Origin: Deltaproteobacteria bacterium UBA6601
Lineage (GTDB): Bacteria; Myxococcota_A; UBA796; UBA9615
DNA length: 14,489 nt
NCBI GenBank assembly: GCA_002433485.1
Contig: DJIF01000084.1
Location: forward strand, 39,472 to 53,960
Reading direction: 5' to 3'
Position 1 is the first letter of the stretch; every line of letters begins with the position of its first letter. Position numbers and translations under genes: made by a program. The notes beneath the pieces were generated by a model. The model was not told the origin of the DNA. It saw only the letters and a list, made by a program, of their open reading frames with translations, and did not search any database. Below, in pieces: positions 1-6,356 of the stretch.

Positions 1-60
1 GCCGCATCTCCCTCTGCCGCATCTTCCTCTGCCGCATCTTCCTCTGCCGCATCTCCCTCG
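1..60 (-). repeat. 15-bp tandem repeat, four copies, coding for an acidic E-E/G-D-A-A repeat
   Basis: Four head-to-tail copies of a 15-bp unit (plus-strand form GCCGCATCTTCCTCT) fill positions 1-60, differing only by C/T at the tenth base and the last base of copy four. Read on the minus strand they lie in frame in the secreted protein that starts at 197 and encode Glu-Glu/Gly-Asp-Ala-Ala units. The array touches the window edge, so the true copy number is unknown. Repeats in multiples of three nucleotides can change length without breaking the frame. Confidence 0.9.
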
Positions 61-197
61 CGCTCTTGCTCCCCATTTTCCGCTATTGGTTCTGCTGTGA
101 GTGCCTGAGGGGCTCCGACGCCACGCGCGGCAGCACTATCGACCGGAACCGGGATGACCACGACCAGCAGAACAACGACGCGCAACAGATCGTTCAT
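1..197 (-). CDS. Secreted protein with acidic repeat, N-terminal part only
   Basis: An open frame runs on the minus strand from ATG at 197 to the left edge (65 codons) without a stop. It begins with a short charged N-terminus and a long Val/Leu/Ile hydrophobic core (residues 3-18), then a small-residue stretch (Ser-Ala-Ala-Ala, about 21-24) that could be a signal peptidase I site. About 25 polar residues follow, then the acidic repeat from about residue 47. The ATG lies 5 nt after the TAG of the LolA-like gene, so the two are very likely co-transcribed and translationally coupled. In RND/LolA-like gene sets the neighbouring gene often encodes an outer-membrane barrel; that would fit here, but the diagnostic part is outside the window, so no function is assigned. 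Confidence 0.7.
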   Translation of the reverse strand, partial: MNDLLRVVVLLVVVIPVPVDSAAARGVGAPQALTAEPIAENGEQEREGDAAEEDAAEEDAAEGDA

Positions 198-202
198 GGC
201 GC

Positions 203-1009
203 CTACCAGGAATCGAGACGAGAGGGGCTGAAAATGCTGGGGTCAAGCTCCCTGAGCGTTCGGGAGGTGACCTGCATGACAGTGCTAGCGCCGGTCTGCA
301 GGTTGCTCATAACGGCAACATCAAAGCGCCACTTGCCGGCTACCTGCACCAACTTCTGGGCCCGGAGCACCTTCAGCAGAGAACCGGCGGGGTCATAGAA
401 GTCGACCCGATGCACAACGTGATGCTCCTTATCGATGTAGAGGACCACCCGCGAGTAGCCGCTCAAACGAGCAGCATCGGCATCTTTGGGCCGGTCCTCC
501 AGCTGCAGGCAGCTTCGGTCGTTCCACTGCACCTCTCCCAACAGGGAGTAGACCCGACGTTCCGGATCCCGCGCAACCGTCAGATCCTCGATGGTGAACT
601 CACTCTGAACGAAGGGCTGCTTACGATCCGTCGGAGCGACCCGGCGCACCTGAGAAAGAGCTGGAACATAGAGCCAGTTGTCCTGCCCGCCATCAGTCCG
701 GCGCTGCGAGAGCAGCGCCGTACCCGCGATGCTGGCTGGACGTTGAAACCGAATCAAAGAGCGGGTCCCCTGCCCTGGCTCGACGGCCATCCACATGCGA
801 AAGGCCCGCTGTTCGGTGCTGCCAGAGGCGGACTTCAGGGTCATCTGCACGGCCAACTCTTCACCACTGCTGGACATCGCCTCGTCGACCTTGGCCATCA
901 GTGCGAGGCCATCGGCAGCGAACAGCACAGAAGACTGCAGCAACAGGAAAACCAGAACCGTCACACTGAATAGCGCGACCCGTGAACAGCAAAAGGGCGT
1001 TGGCGACAT
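203..1009 (-). CDS. LolA-like outer membrane lipoprotein-sorting protein (RND-associated type)
   Basis: The 268-aa product has a signal peptide (hydrophobic core about residues 11-30, cleavage likely after Ala31) and a single periplasmic domain. The segment WLYVPALSQVRRV and the following Pro-Phe...Ser-Glu-Phe...Glu-Asp-Leu match the LolA-like family often annotated as outer membrane lipoprotein-sorting protein (PF17131 type). Members are commonly encoded next to MMPL/RND exporters and are thought to carry lipid-like cargo across the periplasm; cargo is unknown here. I place the start at ATG 1009; a GTG nine bases upstream (1018) is in frame and possible. Neither has a strong Shine-Dalgarno. 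It is separated by 93 nt from the cysteine-rich gene upstream, the largest gap in this gene row, and by 5 nt from the repeat protein downstream. Confidence 0.8.
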   Translation of the reverse strand: MSPTPFCCSRVALFSVTVLVFLLLQSSVLFAADGLALMAKVDEAMSSSGEELAVQMTLKSASGSTEQRAFRMWMAVEPGQGTRSLIRFQRPASIAGTALLSQRRTDGGQDNWLYVPALSQVRRVAPTDRKQPFVQSEFTIEDLTVARDPERRVYSLLGEVQWNDRSCLQLEDRPKDADAARLSGYSRVVLYIDKEHHVVHRVDFYDPAGSLLKVLRAQKLVQVAGKWRFDVAVMSNLQTGASTVMQVTSRTLRELDPSIFSPSRLDSW

Positions 1010-1102
1010 AATCGGCACTCTACAGGACGAAGCGACTCTTTATGACCCGCGTGACACAGTGGCTGAGATGACGAGACTGCCCAGGTAGGACCGGCGAAAG
1101 GC

Positions 1103-1471
1103 TCAATAAAAGGTCGGGCTGTTGGGAAGCACGCAGTTGGTCTGGACTTCACGACAGCTATTGCGTCGCACTGAGCGGGAGAAGCTGCACTCAAGGCTGG
1201 CGCGGCGAATGGCCAGATCATAGGCCTTAACCTGCTCACAAGACTTAGCCCCACCGACGAATTTACGGGCACTCGCACTGCCAATCCCCTGACCGCGAAA
1301 CTCCGATGCACACTGCCAATAGGTACTGCGGCAGCCCACCACGGCCCGCCAGTCGCCTTGCAGATATTCGTGCAGTCCCCGCACCCCTACGCCCACCCCC
1401 AGGGCAAGAGCCAAAAGCACAACAAAGGCAATCAAATCACGCTTGAGATTGTTGCGGGTATTGACAGACAT
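1103..1471 (-). CDS. Small membrane-anchored protein with six periplasmic cysteines
   Basis: 122 residues. A basic N-terminus (Arg6, Lys10, Arg11) is followed by one hydrophobic segment at about 12-31 with a Gly-Val-Gly-Val-Gly run, and then a polar, basic domain of about 90 residues. The six cysteines (47, 54, 78, 95, 106, 113) all lie after the membrane segment, as expected for a periplasmic domain held by up to three disulfides. I recognise no family. It is considered real because its start is 21 nt after the stop of the SDR gene on the same strand and because signal-anchor plus evenly spaced cysteines are unlikely in a shadow frame. The Shine-Dalgarno is weak. It could be an accessory factor for the neighbouring lipid or LolA-like genes, but that is only positional. 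Confidence 0.65.
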   Translation of the reverse strand: MSVNTRNNLKRDLIAFVVLLALALGVGVGVRGLHEYLQGDWRAVVGCRSTYWQCASEFRGQGIGSASARKFVGGAKSCEQVKAYDLAIRRASLECSFSRSVRRNSCREVQTNCVLPNSPTFY

Positions 1472-1492
1472 AGGCGTTCCAGCGCAGCTATC

Positions 1493-2662
1493 TTACGCTG
1501 CCGAGACCGAAGGCGCACCTTGCGCCCGCCCAGGAGGCTTAGGAGGCCTGCGCCCAAAGTCGGTCTCGACACAGTAATCAAACAGCACCTCAATATAATC
1601 TCGAACCCTCGGAGGCTTGATACCAGCGGACTTCAGAGCAGCGCTCGATTCAGTCACATCAAAGATCGGGTTGCCGTCAAAGTAGGGTACAAAAAATGCC
1701 CCTCCGGCCCGAATCACTCGGCGACGGCGGCCCCAGATAAACAGATCAACCACCGGCCGAATCCACCGCATAAAGGTGTCCGGAGCGATGTATCGGGGCG
1801 CACCTCCGCCGAAGTACTGGCGACATAGCTCCGCAAGTTCTCCAATGGTCACGACACCTTCCGGCCCCGCTGCGAGATGAAAAGTGCCGCCGAGATGCTG
1901 CTGGCCGCGGGACAGGTACTCAATGGCATCCGCCACGTAGTCAACCGGAACCATATCTACTGGGGTCTCTGGGCGCCCTACAACGGTTCTCCACCAACCG
2001 CGAGCATAGAGTTGAACCGGCCAGTACAGCATCCCGAAATTGCTGGTCGCACCAGTGCTCGACTCACCGACAATCACGGAAGGGCGAAAGACCGTCACCG
2101 GCAAGTCAGAATACTCCTCGCGGAGTAGTTGCTCTGCCTCATACTTGCTCTGCTCATAGGAGTTCTTCCAGCCAGCAGCGTGGACAAGCTCCCCCTCCAG
2201 CACACAATCACGCCGCAACCCGGCAACAAAAGCGGTTCCTACCCAATCAAGCCGAGCAAGCCGGCCCTCTGCCGCAATGGAGCGGGCCAGCTCAGCAATC
2301 TTCCGACTGCCTTCTACGTTGCGCGCCCGCGCATCGTCCAGATCCTGATTAAAGCGAACGTCAGCAGCACAATGAAGCACCTCTGTAACCGCGGATAGCA
2401 CCTCCTTACGGTGGTCATCACTGAGGCCAAGACTATCCAGGCAGAGATCTCCGGGCAGCACCTTGAGGCGATGCTCTACAGCCGCCAGTTCCTGCTCAGA
2501 GAGGACCTTTGCCAAGGAACGAAGCAAGCGCTCCCGACCGCGACCTTCATCCTCTGCCCGAACCAGGCACCAGAGCTGAGCCTGAGGTCGATTGCGCAGC
2601 ATTCTAGCCGCTATGTGTCGACCCAAGAACCCAGTAACTCCGGTTACTAATGATATTGACAC
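1493..2662 (-). CDS. Thioester-reductase-like SDR oxidoreductase (NAD_binding_4 family)
   Basis: 389 residues. An extended-SDR Rossmann fold opens at the N-terminus with T-G-V-T-G-F-L-G (Gly8, Gly11, Gly14), LVRAEDE at 33-39 and HCAADVRF at 97-104, and carries the catalytic Tyr169-x-x-x-Lys173 in NSYEQSKYE, followed by VFRPSVIVGES. This pattern is that of the thioester reductase / fatty acyl-CoA reductase (male-sterility) group, which use NAD(P)H to release acyl thioesters as aldehyde or alcohol. Unlike R domains of NRPS or carboxylic acid reductases it stands alone, with no adenylation or carrier domain. The C-terminus (about 365-389) is a Pro/Arg/Ala-rich tail. It starts 11 nt after the FabG-like gene ends, so the two are co-transcribed. 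Substrate unknown; a sugar-nucleotide or sterol SDR is less likely. Confidence 0.8.
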   Translation of the reverse strand: MSISLVTGVTGFLGRHIAARMLRNRPQAQLWCLVRAEDEGRGRERLLRSLAKVLSEQELAAVEHRLKVLPGDLCLDSLGLSDDHRKEVLSAVTEVLHCAADVRFNQDLDDARARNVEGSRKIAELARSIAAEGRLARLDWVGTAFVAGLRRDCVLEGELVHAAGWKNSYEQSKYEAEQLLREEYSDLPVTVFRPSVIVGESSTGATSNFGMLYWPVQLYARGWWRTVVGRPETPVDMVPVDYVADAIEYLSRGQQHLGGTFHLAAGPEGVVTIGELAELCRQYFGGGAPRYIAPDTFMRWIRPVVDLFIWGRRRRVIRAGGAFFVPYFDGNPIFDVTESSAALKSAGIKPPRVRDYIEVLFDYCVETDFGRRPPKPPGRAQGAPSVSAA

Positions 2663-2673
2663 GAATGCTCCAC

Positions 2674-3423
2674 TTAAACTTTAAATCCGCCCGCGACCTC
2701 AAGCACCTGGGCAGTAATATATGAGGCGTCCGAGCTGGCCAGGAAAGCCACTGCCGCGGCCACCTCAGCGGGCTCGCCAAAGCGGCCCTGCAGAATCTCG
2801 CCCTTCAGCACATCTCCCGAGCTGGCCCTCACCGCATCTGACATAGGGGTGACGATGATTCCGGGAGCAACCGCATTAACCCGAATGCCGCGTCCGGCCA
2901 ACTCACTGGCAAAAGCGCGAGTCATGGCCTCCACTGCGCCTTTGCTGGCCGCGTAGTTGGCATGCCCTTTCCCGGGCCCCTGGGCTGCTACTGACGACAA
3001 CAGCACAACGCTGCCGGCACGCTTACGCATCATGTAACGCGCCACCGCACGCACCAGGCGGAAGCTTCCCGCCGCGTTCACATCAAGGACCTCGGCCCAC
3101 TGGGATTCAGTTAAGCCCAGCGCGAGGCCATCCCGAGTCACCCCTGCACAATTAATCAAGGCATCGATCCGAGCGTCCTCGGAGAACACCACCTTGACTG
3201 CCTGATCCACCGAGCTTCGGTCTCGGACGTCCAACTCAATAGACGTTGCGCGACAACCGCCCTCAGACAGCTCAGCCACCAACTCTTCTGCAACCTCACG
3301 ACCTGTGTAATAACCAATCCACAAGCGCGCTCCTTCAGCAGCCAAGCGCCGACAAACAGCAGCTCCGATCCCACCAGAGCCACCACAGACCAACACCACC
3401 TGATCATCGAACCGTCGCATCAC
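2674..3423 (-). CDS. fabG: FabG-like 3-oxoacyl-ACP reductase / SDR
   Basis: 249 residues, the normal length for classical SDRs. Cofactor motif GGSGGIG at 14-20, the NCAG motif at 91-94 followed by VTRDGL as in FabG proteins, and the catalytic set Asn116, Ser144, Tyr157 and Lys161 (YAASK) are all visible, then the usual RVNAVAPG. The expected reaction is NADPH-dependent reduction of a 3-oxoacyl thioester in the cytoplasm. It is not among fatty-acid synthesis genes but leads a gene row with a thioester-reductase-like enzyme, so it may be a specialised paralogue. Two adjacent ATGs (3423 and 3420) are both possible and neither has a strong Shine-Dalgarno. It is divergent from the RND-like lipoprotein gene across 532 bp. 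Confidence 0.85.
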   Translation of the reverse strand: MMRRFDDQVVLVCGGSGGIGAAVCRRLAAEGARLWIGYYTGREVAEELVAELSEGGCRATSIELDVRDRSSVDQAVKVVFSEDARIDALINCAGVTRDGLALGLTESQWAEVLDVNAAGSFRLVRAVARYMMRKRAGSVVLLSSVAAQGPGKGHANYAASKGAVEAMTRAFASELAGRGIRVNAVAPGIIVTPMSDAVRASSGDVLKGEILQGRFGEPAEVAAAVAFLASSDASYITAQVLEVAGGFKV

Positions 3424-3715
3424 AGCGAGCCCTATAGCTCAGTTGCGGGGGCCATTCCAGGAATTCCAAAATAGCGACCGATCGGGACCTACATGTAAGC
3501 CAAAGAATCAGGTGAGGCCCGCAAAACGACCGGCGAAGGTAAGGAAGCTGAAATCAGCCGTCAATCCCCTCTACAGGGCAGAATGCAACGCACCAACAAG
3601 CATCCCTATTTGGCGAGGCTCAGCAGGCGATATTTTTTGTACAAGACTTTTAAAGAGCCGGTTCATGCGCAAACGCCAACAAGCTGATGACTTATAAAAT
3701 CAACTACTTAGCTCT

Positions 3716-3745
3716 AAATCCACAGGTTCTCCACAGTGTGGAAAA
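3716..3745. promoter_or_regulatory. Cluster of DnaA-box-like words around a TCCACA-G-TGTGGA palindrome
   Basis: TTCTCCACA (3727-3735) and, on the minus strand, TTTTCCACA (3745-3737) each differ from the DnaA box TTATCCACA at one position; a third, AAATCCACA (3716-3724), differs at two. The first two form an inverted repeat with one mismatch about a central G, with a perfect 13-base core at 3730-3742. It ends 17 bp upstream of a -35 element, a place suited to a regulator. No dnaA, dnaN or gidA gene is near, so an origin is not claimed; a transcription-factor operator is equally possible. Confidence 0.35.
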
Positions 3746-3762
3746 CTAATTGCTGCGGCTTC

Positions 3763-3790
3763 TTGACAAGCGCAAGTGTCTGAATTTAAT
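3763..3790 (+). promoter_or_regulatory. Sigma70-type promoter for the RND-like lipoprotein gene
   Basis: A perfect -35 TTGACA (3763-3768) is followed after 16 bp by TTTAAT (3785-3790), five of six matches to the -10 consensus. Transcription would start near 3797 and leave a leader of about 160 nt before ATG 3956. The -35 and spacer contain a GACA-N8-TGTC inverted repeat (3765-3780). The match is the best in the window for a housekeeping sigma factor. A second, weaker -10-like word TATACT at 3918-3923 lies closer to the gene but lacks a good -35. Confidence 0.55.
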
Positions 3791-3822
3791 GGCAAATATC
3801 CCTGTAAGCGTTTTCTGCCATT
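3788..3822 (+). promoter_or_regulatory. Inverted repeat AATGGCA-N21-TGCCATT over the -10 and transcript start
   Basis: AATGGCA (3788-3794) is matched exactly by its reverse complement TGCCATT (3816-3822), and the inner AAA and TTT can extend the pairing past one bulged C. The left arm overlaps the -10 element. In DNA it could be a pair of repressor half-sites; in RNA, if transcription starts near 3797, only the right arm would be transcribed, so the DNA operator reading is favoured. Confidence 0.35.
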
Positions 3823-3955
3823 GAACTTTTCAGTGCCGACAATTTGAGCTAGAGCCACCGCTCCCAGCTGTTCCCATTGTCGCGGCCAGGATGGGACTTT
3901 CACCCGCAGCGCTGCCCTATACTGCACCGGTCCGCCCCTTCACCCCTGAGGCTCC

Positions 3956-4978
3956 ATGTCGACTCAGATGCGACTCCTCGCACTTATCATTACGCTGCTG
4001 TCGCTGCTGCCAGCCTGCCGCCATCAAATCGGAACTCCGGCTATGGCCCAGGCCGACTGCAAGCAGGAAATTGAAGACAACTTCGGGCCTCAGCGCAGTG
4101 CCCTGATCGCAGTCCGGCCGACCGACTCGGGTCCGGTCTTTCGAAGCTCGGTACTCGAATCAGTGGACCGAGTCTGCCAGGCCTTCGAGGACGAGGCTTC
4201 AGACGACCTACGCAAGGTCAAGTGCCTGACCACGGTGCCCATCATGTACTCCAGCGCAATGGGTACCCGAGTACTCATCGCCCGGGACGAACTACCCTTC
4301 AATCTGCAAGAGAGCGTCGACTTTCAAAACCTGGTCCTGCAACTGGAGTTCGCCCGAGGCGACGTGGTCGACCCGGCTACCGGAGTGGAGGTGACCTACA
4401 TTCACATCCCGGTCGAGAACTACGAAGCTGGACGCATCGACAGCCTCTTCGCCGAAATCAAGGACAAGGAGGCCCCCTGGCTGACCATGGAGTTGGACCA
4501 GGGCAGCGGAACTCCATCGCCCGCCTATGAGCGATTGGCTGCGGGCGGCCCCTCGAGCTCCGCGGTGCTGGCCCTCTATGACAGCGGCCAGGCAGGCGGA
4601 CTCAAGGAGCCCTCCCTATTGCTCGCAATCGAACGCTTTCAGACCAACGCGGAGCGCCTCCCTGAGGTGGCACAGAGCTTCTCCATCGCCGACGTCATCA
4701 AACTGGTCCGAAGAGGGCTCCGCCGAGGGATGGTAAGCGAAGCGCTGATCCCACTTGCACGAGCTGAGATCTCCCAGCTGCTGTTGGCCTTGAGCATGAC
4801 CCCGGACGATGGCGGTTTCGGCCCCACCATGGACAGCAGCGAGCGGGTCGCACTGCTGCGAGTCAACCTCAGCGCACAAAACACTCAGCAGCGCCGCGCG
4901 ACTCACAAGAGCCTCGCGCGCGCCCTCGCCGCACAGGTTGTGCCCGGAGCCCGAGCCCATATCTGTGATGATTATTGA
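3956..4978 (+). CDS. Lipoprotein made of two RND/MMPL periplasmic porter domains without membrane helices
   Basis: 340 residues. The N-terminus has a signal peptide (hydrophobic 7-19) and a lipobox-like LPAC with Cys21; the next residue is Arg, not the Asp that retains lipoproteins in the inner membrane. Residues about 36-172 resemble the first porter domain of HAE3/MMPL exporters: an FG start, VRPTD, VFRSSVLESVDR, KCLTTVPIM, then FARGDVVDP. Residues about 190-340 resemble the second porter domain: LKEPSLLLAIERFQ at 216-229, SIADVIK at 243-249, then IPLARAEISQLLL and a terminal RVNLSAQ region. In normal RND proteins about 200 residues with several helices separate these domains and more follow; here they are directly joined and none follow. 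GAGG precedes the ATG by 5 nt. It likely acts at the outer membrane facing the periplasm, perhaps with an RND pump or the LolA-like protein. Role inferred. Confidence 0.75.
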   Translation: MSTQMRLLALIITLLSLLPACRHQIGTPAMAQADCKQEIEDNFGPQRSALIAVRPTDSGPVFRSSVLESVDRVCQAFEDEASDDLRKVKCLTTVPIMYSSAMGTRVLIARDELPFNLQESVDFQNLVLQLEFARGDVVDPATGVEVTYIHIPVENYEAGRIDSLFAEIKDKEAPWLTMELDQGSGTPSPAYERLAAGGPSSSAVLALYDSGQAGGLKEPSLLLAIERFQTNAERLPEVAQSFSIADVIKLVRRGLRRGMVSEALIPLARAEISQLLLALSMTPDDGGFGPTMDSSERVALLRVNLSAQNTQQRRATHKSLARALAAQVVPGARAHICDDY

Positions 4979-5013
4979 GTTCCTGCTCTGTTGCTCGTCA
5001 ACAGCAAGCGCGG

Positions 5014-5718
5014 CTAAGAGCCTGGGATTTCGGCGACGTTGGTGGTCCGCAGCAGAACCTCAGTGACGTCCCCATCGGTGCCGGTACGTTGGTACCGGAT
5101 CAAGCCCACGCCCGCCGCCCAACTTTCCACATGCAGGACAAACTGCTCCGTACCATCGCTGTGATCGAGGCGCACCTCGCGCTCCACTTCAAGGCAGTCC
5201 ACATAGGTACCGTAAGGAGTCTGAATGGGGTCTGTAGTTCGACGTTCAGAAACCGAAAACCAGAACTCGGTACCGCCAGCGTTACCATCAGCGCGATAGT
5301 CCCAATTCTCGCTCCAGTCTGAGCGGCTTCCAGGCTCTTTCACGAAGTACTCGTTGCGATCCCCTTCATCGTTATTCACCCACTTGTACTGCCAGCCGAT
5401 GAGTTGCGGGGACGAACCGGTCAGGTCCTGCTGGGTTGCCAGATTGAAACTGCGAGTGTCCACCGTAAGGCTGGCCAGGCCTGGCCCGGAGGGGGGCTCA
5501 GTCCGCGACATCACCAGGTAGACATCTCCCCTGCCTGACTCTGGGTTGTCGTCGGCATCTAAGACCTCCATGTTCCAGACTTCACCTTCTTCACCGCCAG
5601 CTGTCACGTAGTATTCCCACTGATTACCGATGGCCAACTGGAAGTAATCAGCCTGTGGCTGCGGCGCGCAACCTGCCCACCAGGACAGGGCCAGCAAGAC
5701 CACCGTGATGCGCATCAT
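5014..5718 (-). CDS. Predicted lipoprotein, periplasmic or surface, unknown function
   Basis: 234 residues from ATG 5718, chosen because it puts a signal peptide with lipobox W-A-G-C (Cys17) at the N-terminus and has GAGGG about 8 nt upstream; the open frame continues further upstream but into the preceding gene. A second ATG follows directly (5715). The mature part starts YFQLAIGNQWEYYV, resembling a set of secreted bacterial proteins that open with Gly-Asn-x-Trp-x-Tyr, and later shows TPYGTYVDCLEVE (167-179) and WAAGVGLIRYQ (200-210), also recurrent in that group. I know no function for it. It begins 8 nt after the AgmX/PglI-domain lipoprotein stops, so both are one transcript. It is convergent with the RND-like gene, 35 bp apart. 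Confidence 0.8.
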   Translation of the reverse strand: MMRITVVLLALSWWAGCAPQPQADYFQLAIGNQWEYYVTAGGEEGEVWNMEVLDADDNPESGRGDVYLVMSRTEPPSGPGLASLTVDTRSFNLATQQDLTGSSPQLIGWQYKWVNNDEGDRNEYFVKEPGSRSDWSENWDYRADGNAGGTEFWFSVSERRTTDPIQTPYGTYVDCLEVEREVRLDHSDGTEQFVLHVESWAAGVGLIRYQRTGTDGDVTEVLLRTTNVAEIPGS

Positions 5719-5726
5719 CGGCCCCC

Positions 5727-6356
5727 TCACCGCCAGCGCTCGCTGGACTTGAAGACAAAGGGGTATTCGATGTCGGAAGCCGAATTGGACTGGGGGAATC
5801 GCCATCGTGACACTACCTGAGTAACACAGGAAGCAAGAGTCCGGCTTCCCGTTGTATTGCTCTTTGCTCGAGCTGACCGTGCACTTCCATCAGCTGCAAT
5901 CGTCCAGGACACCAACACCTTACCCTCCAGGGCCGAGTTCTTCTTAAGCTCACGCTCATAACAAGCCCGCACCTGCGGGCTGCGCTTCTTAATGATGCGG
6001 CCAATTTGCTTCGAGTCGAGAGCTGCCGGTTCTTCCTGCACCCCACCGCCCAGACGTCCACGACGCATGCCCTTGGGCGGCGGGGCTGGCTCCTTGGCCG
6101 CAACCACAGGCTTCTTGCGCGGAGTTCGCTTGCGAACCGGGGCGGCCACCGGAGCCGCAGGGAGCGAGCTGTCTTCAATGATCAACTCGGCCTCATCATC
6201 AGCCTCTCCCACCAGGTCAGGCTCCAGCGCAGGATCTACCAGAGGCTGCTCGGGTTGCGGCGCTGGAGTAGCTTCTACTACGTTCGAAGTTGAGTCGTCG
6301 CCACAGGCAACAAGCGCCAGGGTAAACAGCCCACAAAAAACAAGACAGCGCTCCAC
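5727..6356 (-). CDS. Lipoprotein with AgmX/PglI-type C-terminal domain
   Basis: 209 residues. Signal peptide with a clear lipobox L-V-A-C (Cys18); a Pro/Glu/Ala-rich linker (about 19-113) with a basic patch RKRTPRKK at 75-82; and a C-terminal domain (114-209) with VRACYEREL (Cys132), GKVLVSWTI, SCV (Cys177), RWRFP (184-188) and YPFVF (198-202). This is the TonB-C-like domain described for AgmX and PglI and abundant in Myxococcota, where it is linked to gliding motility and polar envelope assemblies. The two conserved cysteines probably pair. The long flexible linker suggests it reaches from a membrane to a partner or peptidoglycan. The GTG start at 6356 is supported by GGGAG 4 nt upstream. 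Followed after 8 nt by another lipoprotein gene. Motility role is not shown by the sequence. Confidence 0.85.
   Translation of the reverse strand: MERCLVFCGLFTLALVACGDDSTSNVVEATPAPQPEQPLVDPALEPDLVGEADDEAELIIEDSSLPAAPVAAPVRKRTPRKKPVVAAKEPAPPPKGMRRGRLGGGVQEEPAALDSKQIGRIIKKRSPQVRACYERELKKNSALEGKVLVSWTIAADGSARSARAKSNTTGSRTLASCVTQVVSRWRFPQSNSASDIEYPFVFKSSERWR

Larger units (their letters stand above)
3424..3955. other. 532-bp divergent intergenic region, richer in A+T than its surroundings
   Basis: No convincing gene lies here; the open frames present lack good starts and family resemblance. The part nearest the FabG-like gene holds a short nested palindrome (ATTCCAGGAAT at 3454-3464 overlapping GGAATTCC at 3460-3467), a possible operator but unproven. 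Positions about 3600-3830 are noticeably A/T-rich, with a T-run and TTGTACAA near 3635. The right half carries the promoter, inverted repeats and DnaA-box-like words listed separately. I could not place a good promoter for the FabG-like gene; TATAGG on the minus strand about 10 bases before its start is a weak candidate for a -10. Confidence 0.6.

Noticed and set aside
1..60. Short tandem repeat that might suggest a CRISPR or satellite
   Set aside because: The 15-bp units are contiguous without spacers and lie in frame in a coding sequence.
410..973. 187-codon plus-strand open frame
   Set aside because: It is antisense to the LolA-like gene and shows no signal, domain or ribosome binding site.
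3431..3446. TATAGCTCAGTTG, like the start of a tRNA D-arm
   Set aside because: No closing GAGC of the D-stem, no anticodon arm and no T-arm (GGTTCRA) follow at the right distance, so there is no tRNA.
3443..3697. 84-codon plus-strand open frame next to the FabG-like gene
   Set aside because: It starts with TTG, lacks a Shine-Dalgarno and has a composition like translated non-coding DNA.
3700..3927. 75-codon minus-strand open frame in the divergent gap
   Set aside because: It starts at a non-ATG codon, has no ribosome binding site or family resemblance, and overlaps the promoter of the RND-like gene.
4988..5004. CTGTTG-N5-CAACAG hairpin between convergent genes
   Set aside because: The six-base stem is A/T-containing and has no T-run on either strand; too weak to call a terminator.
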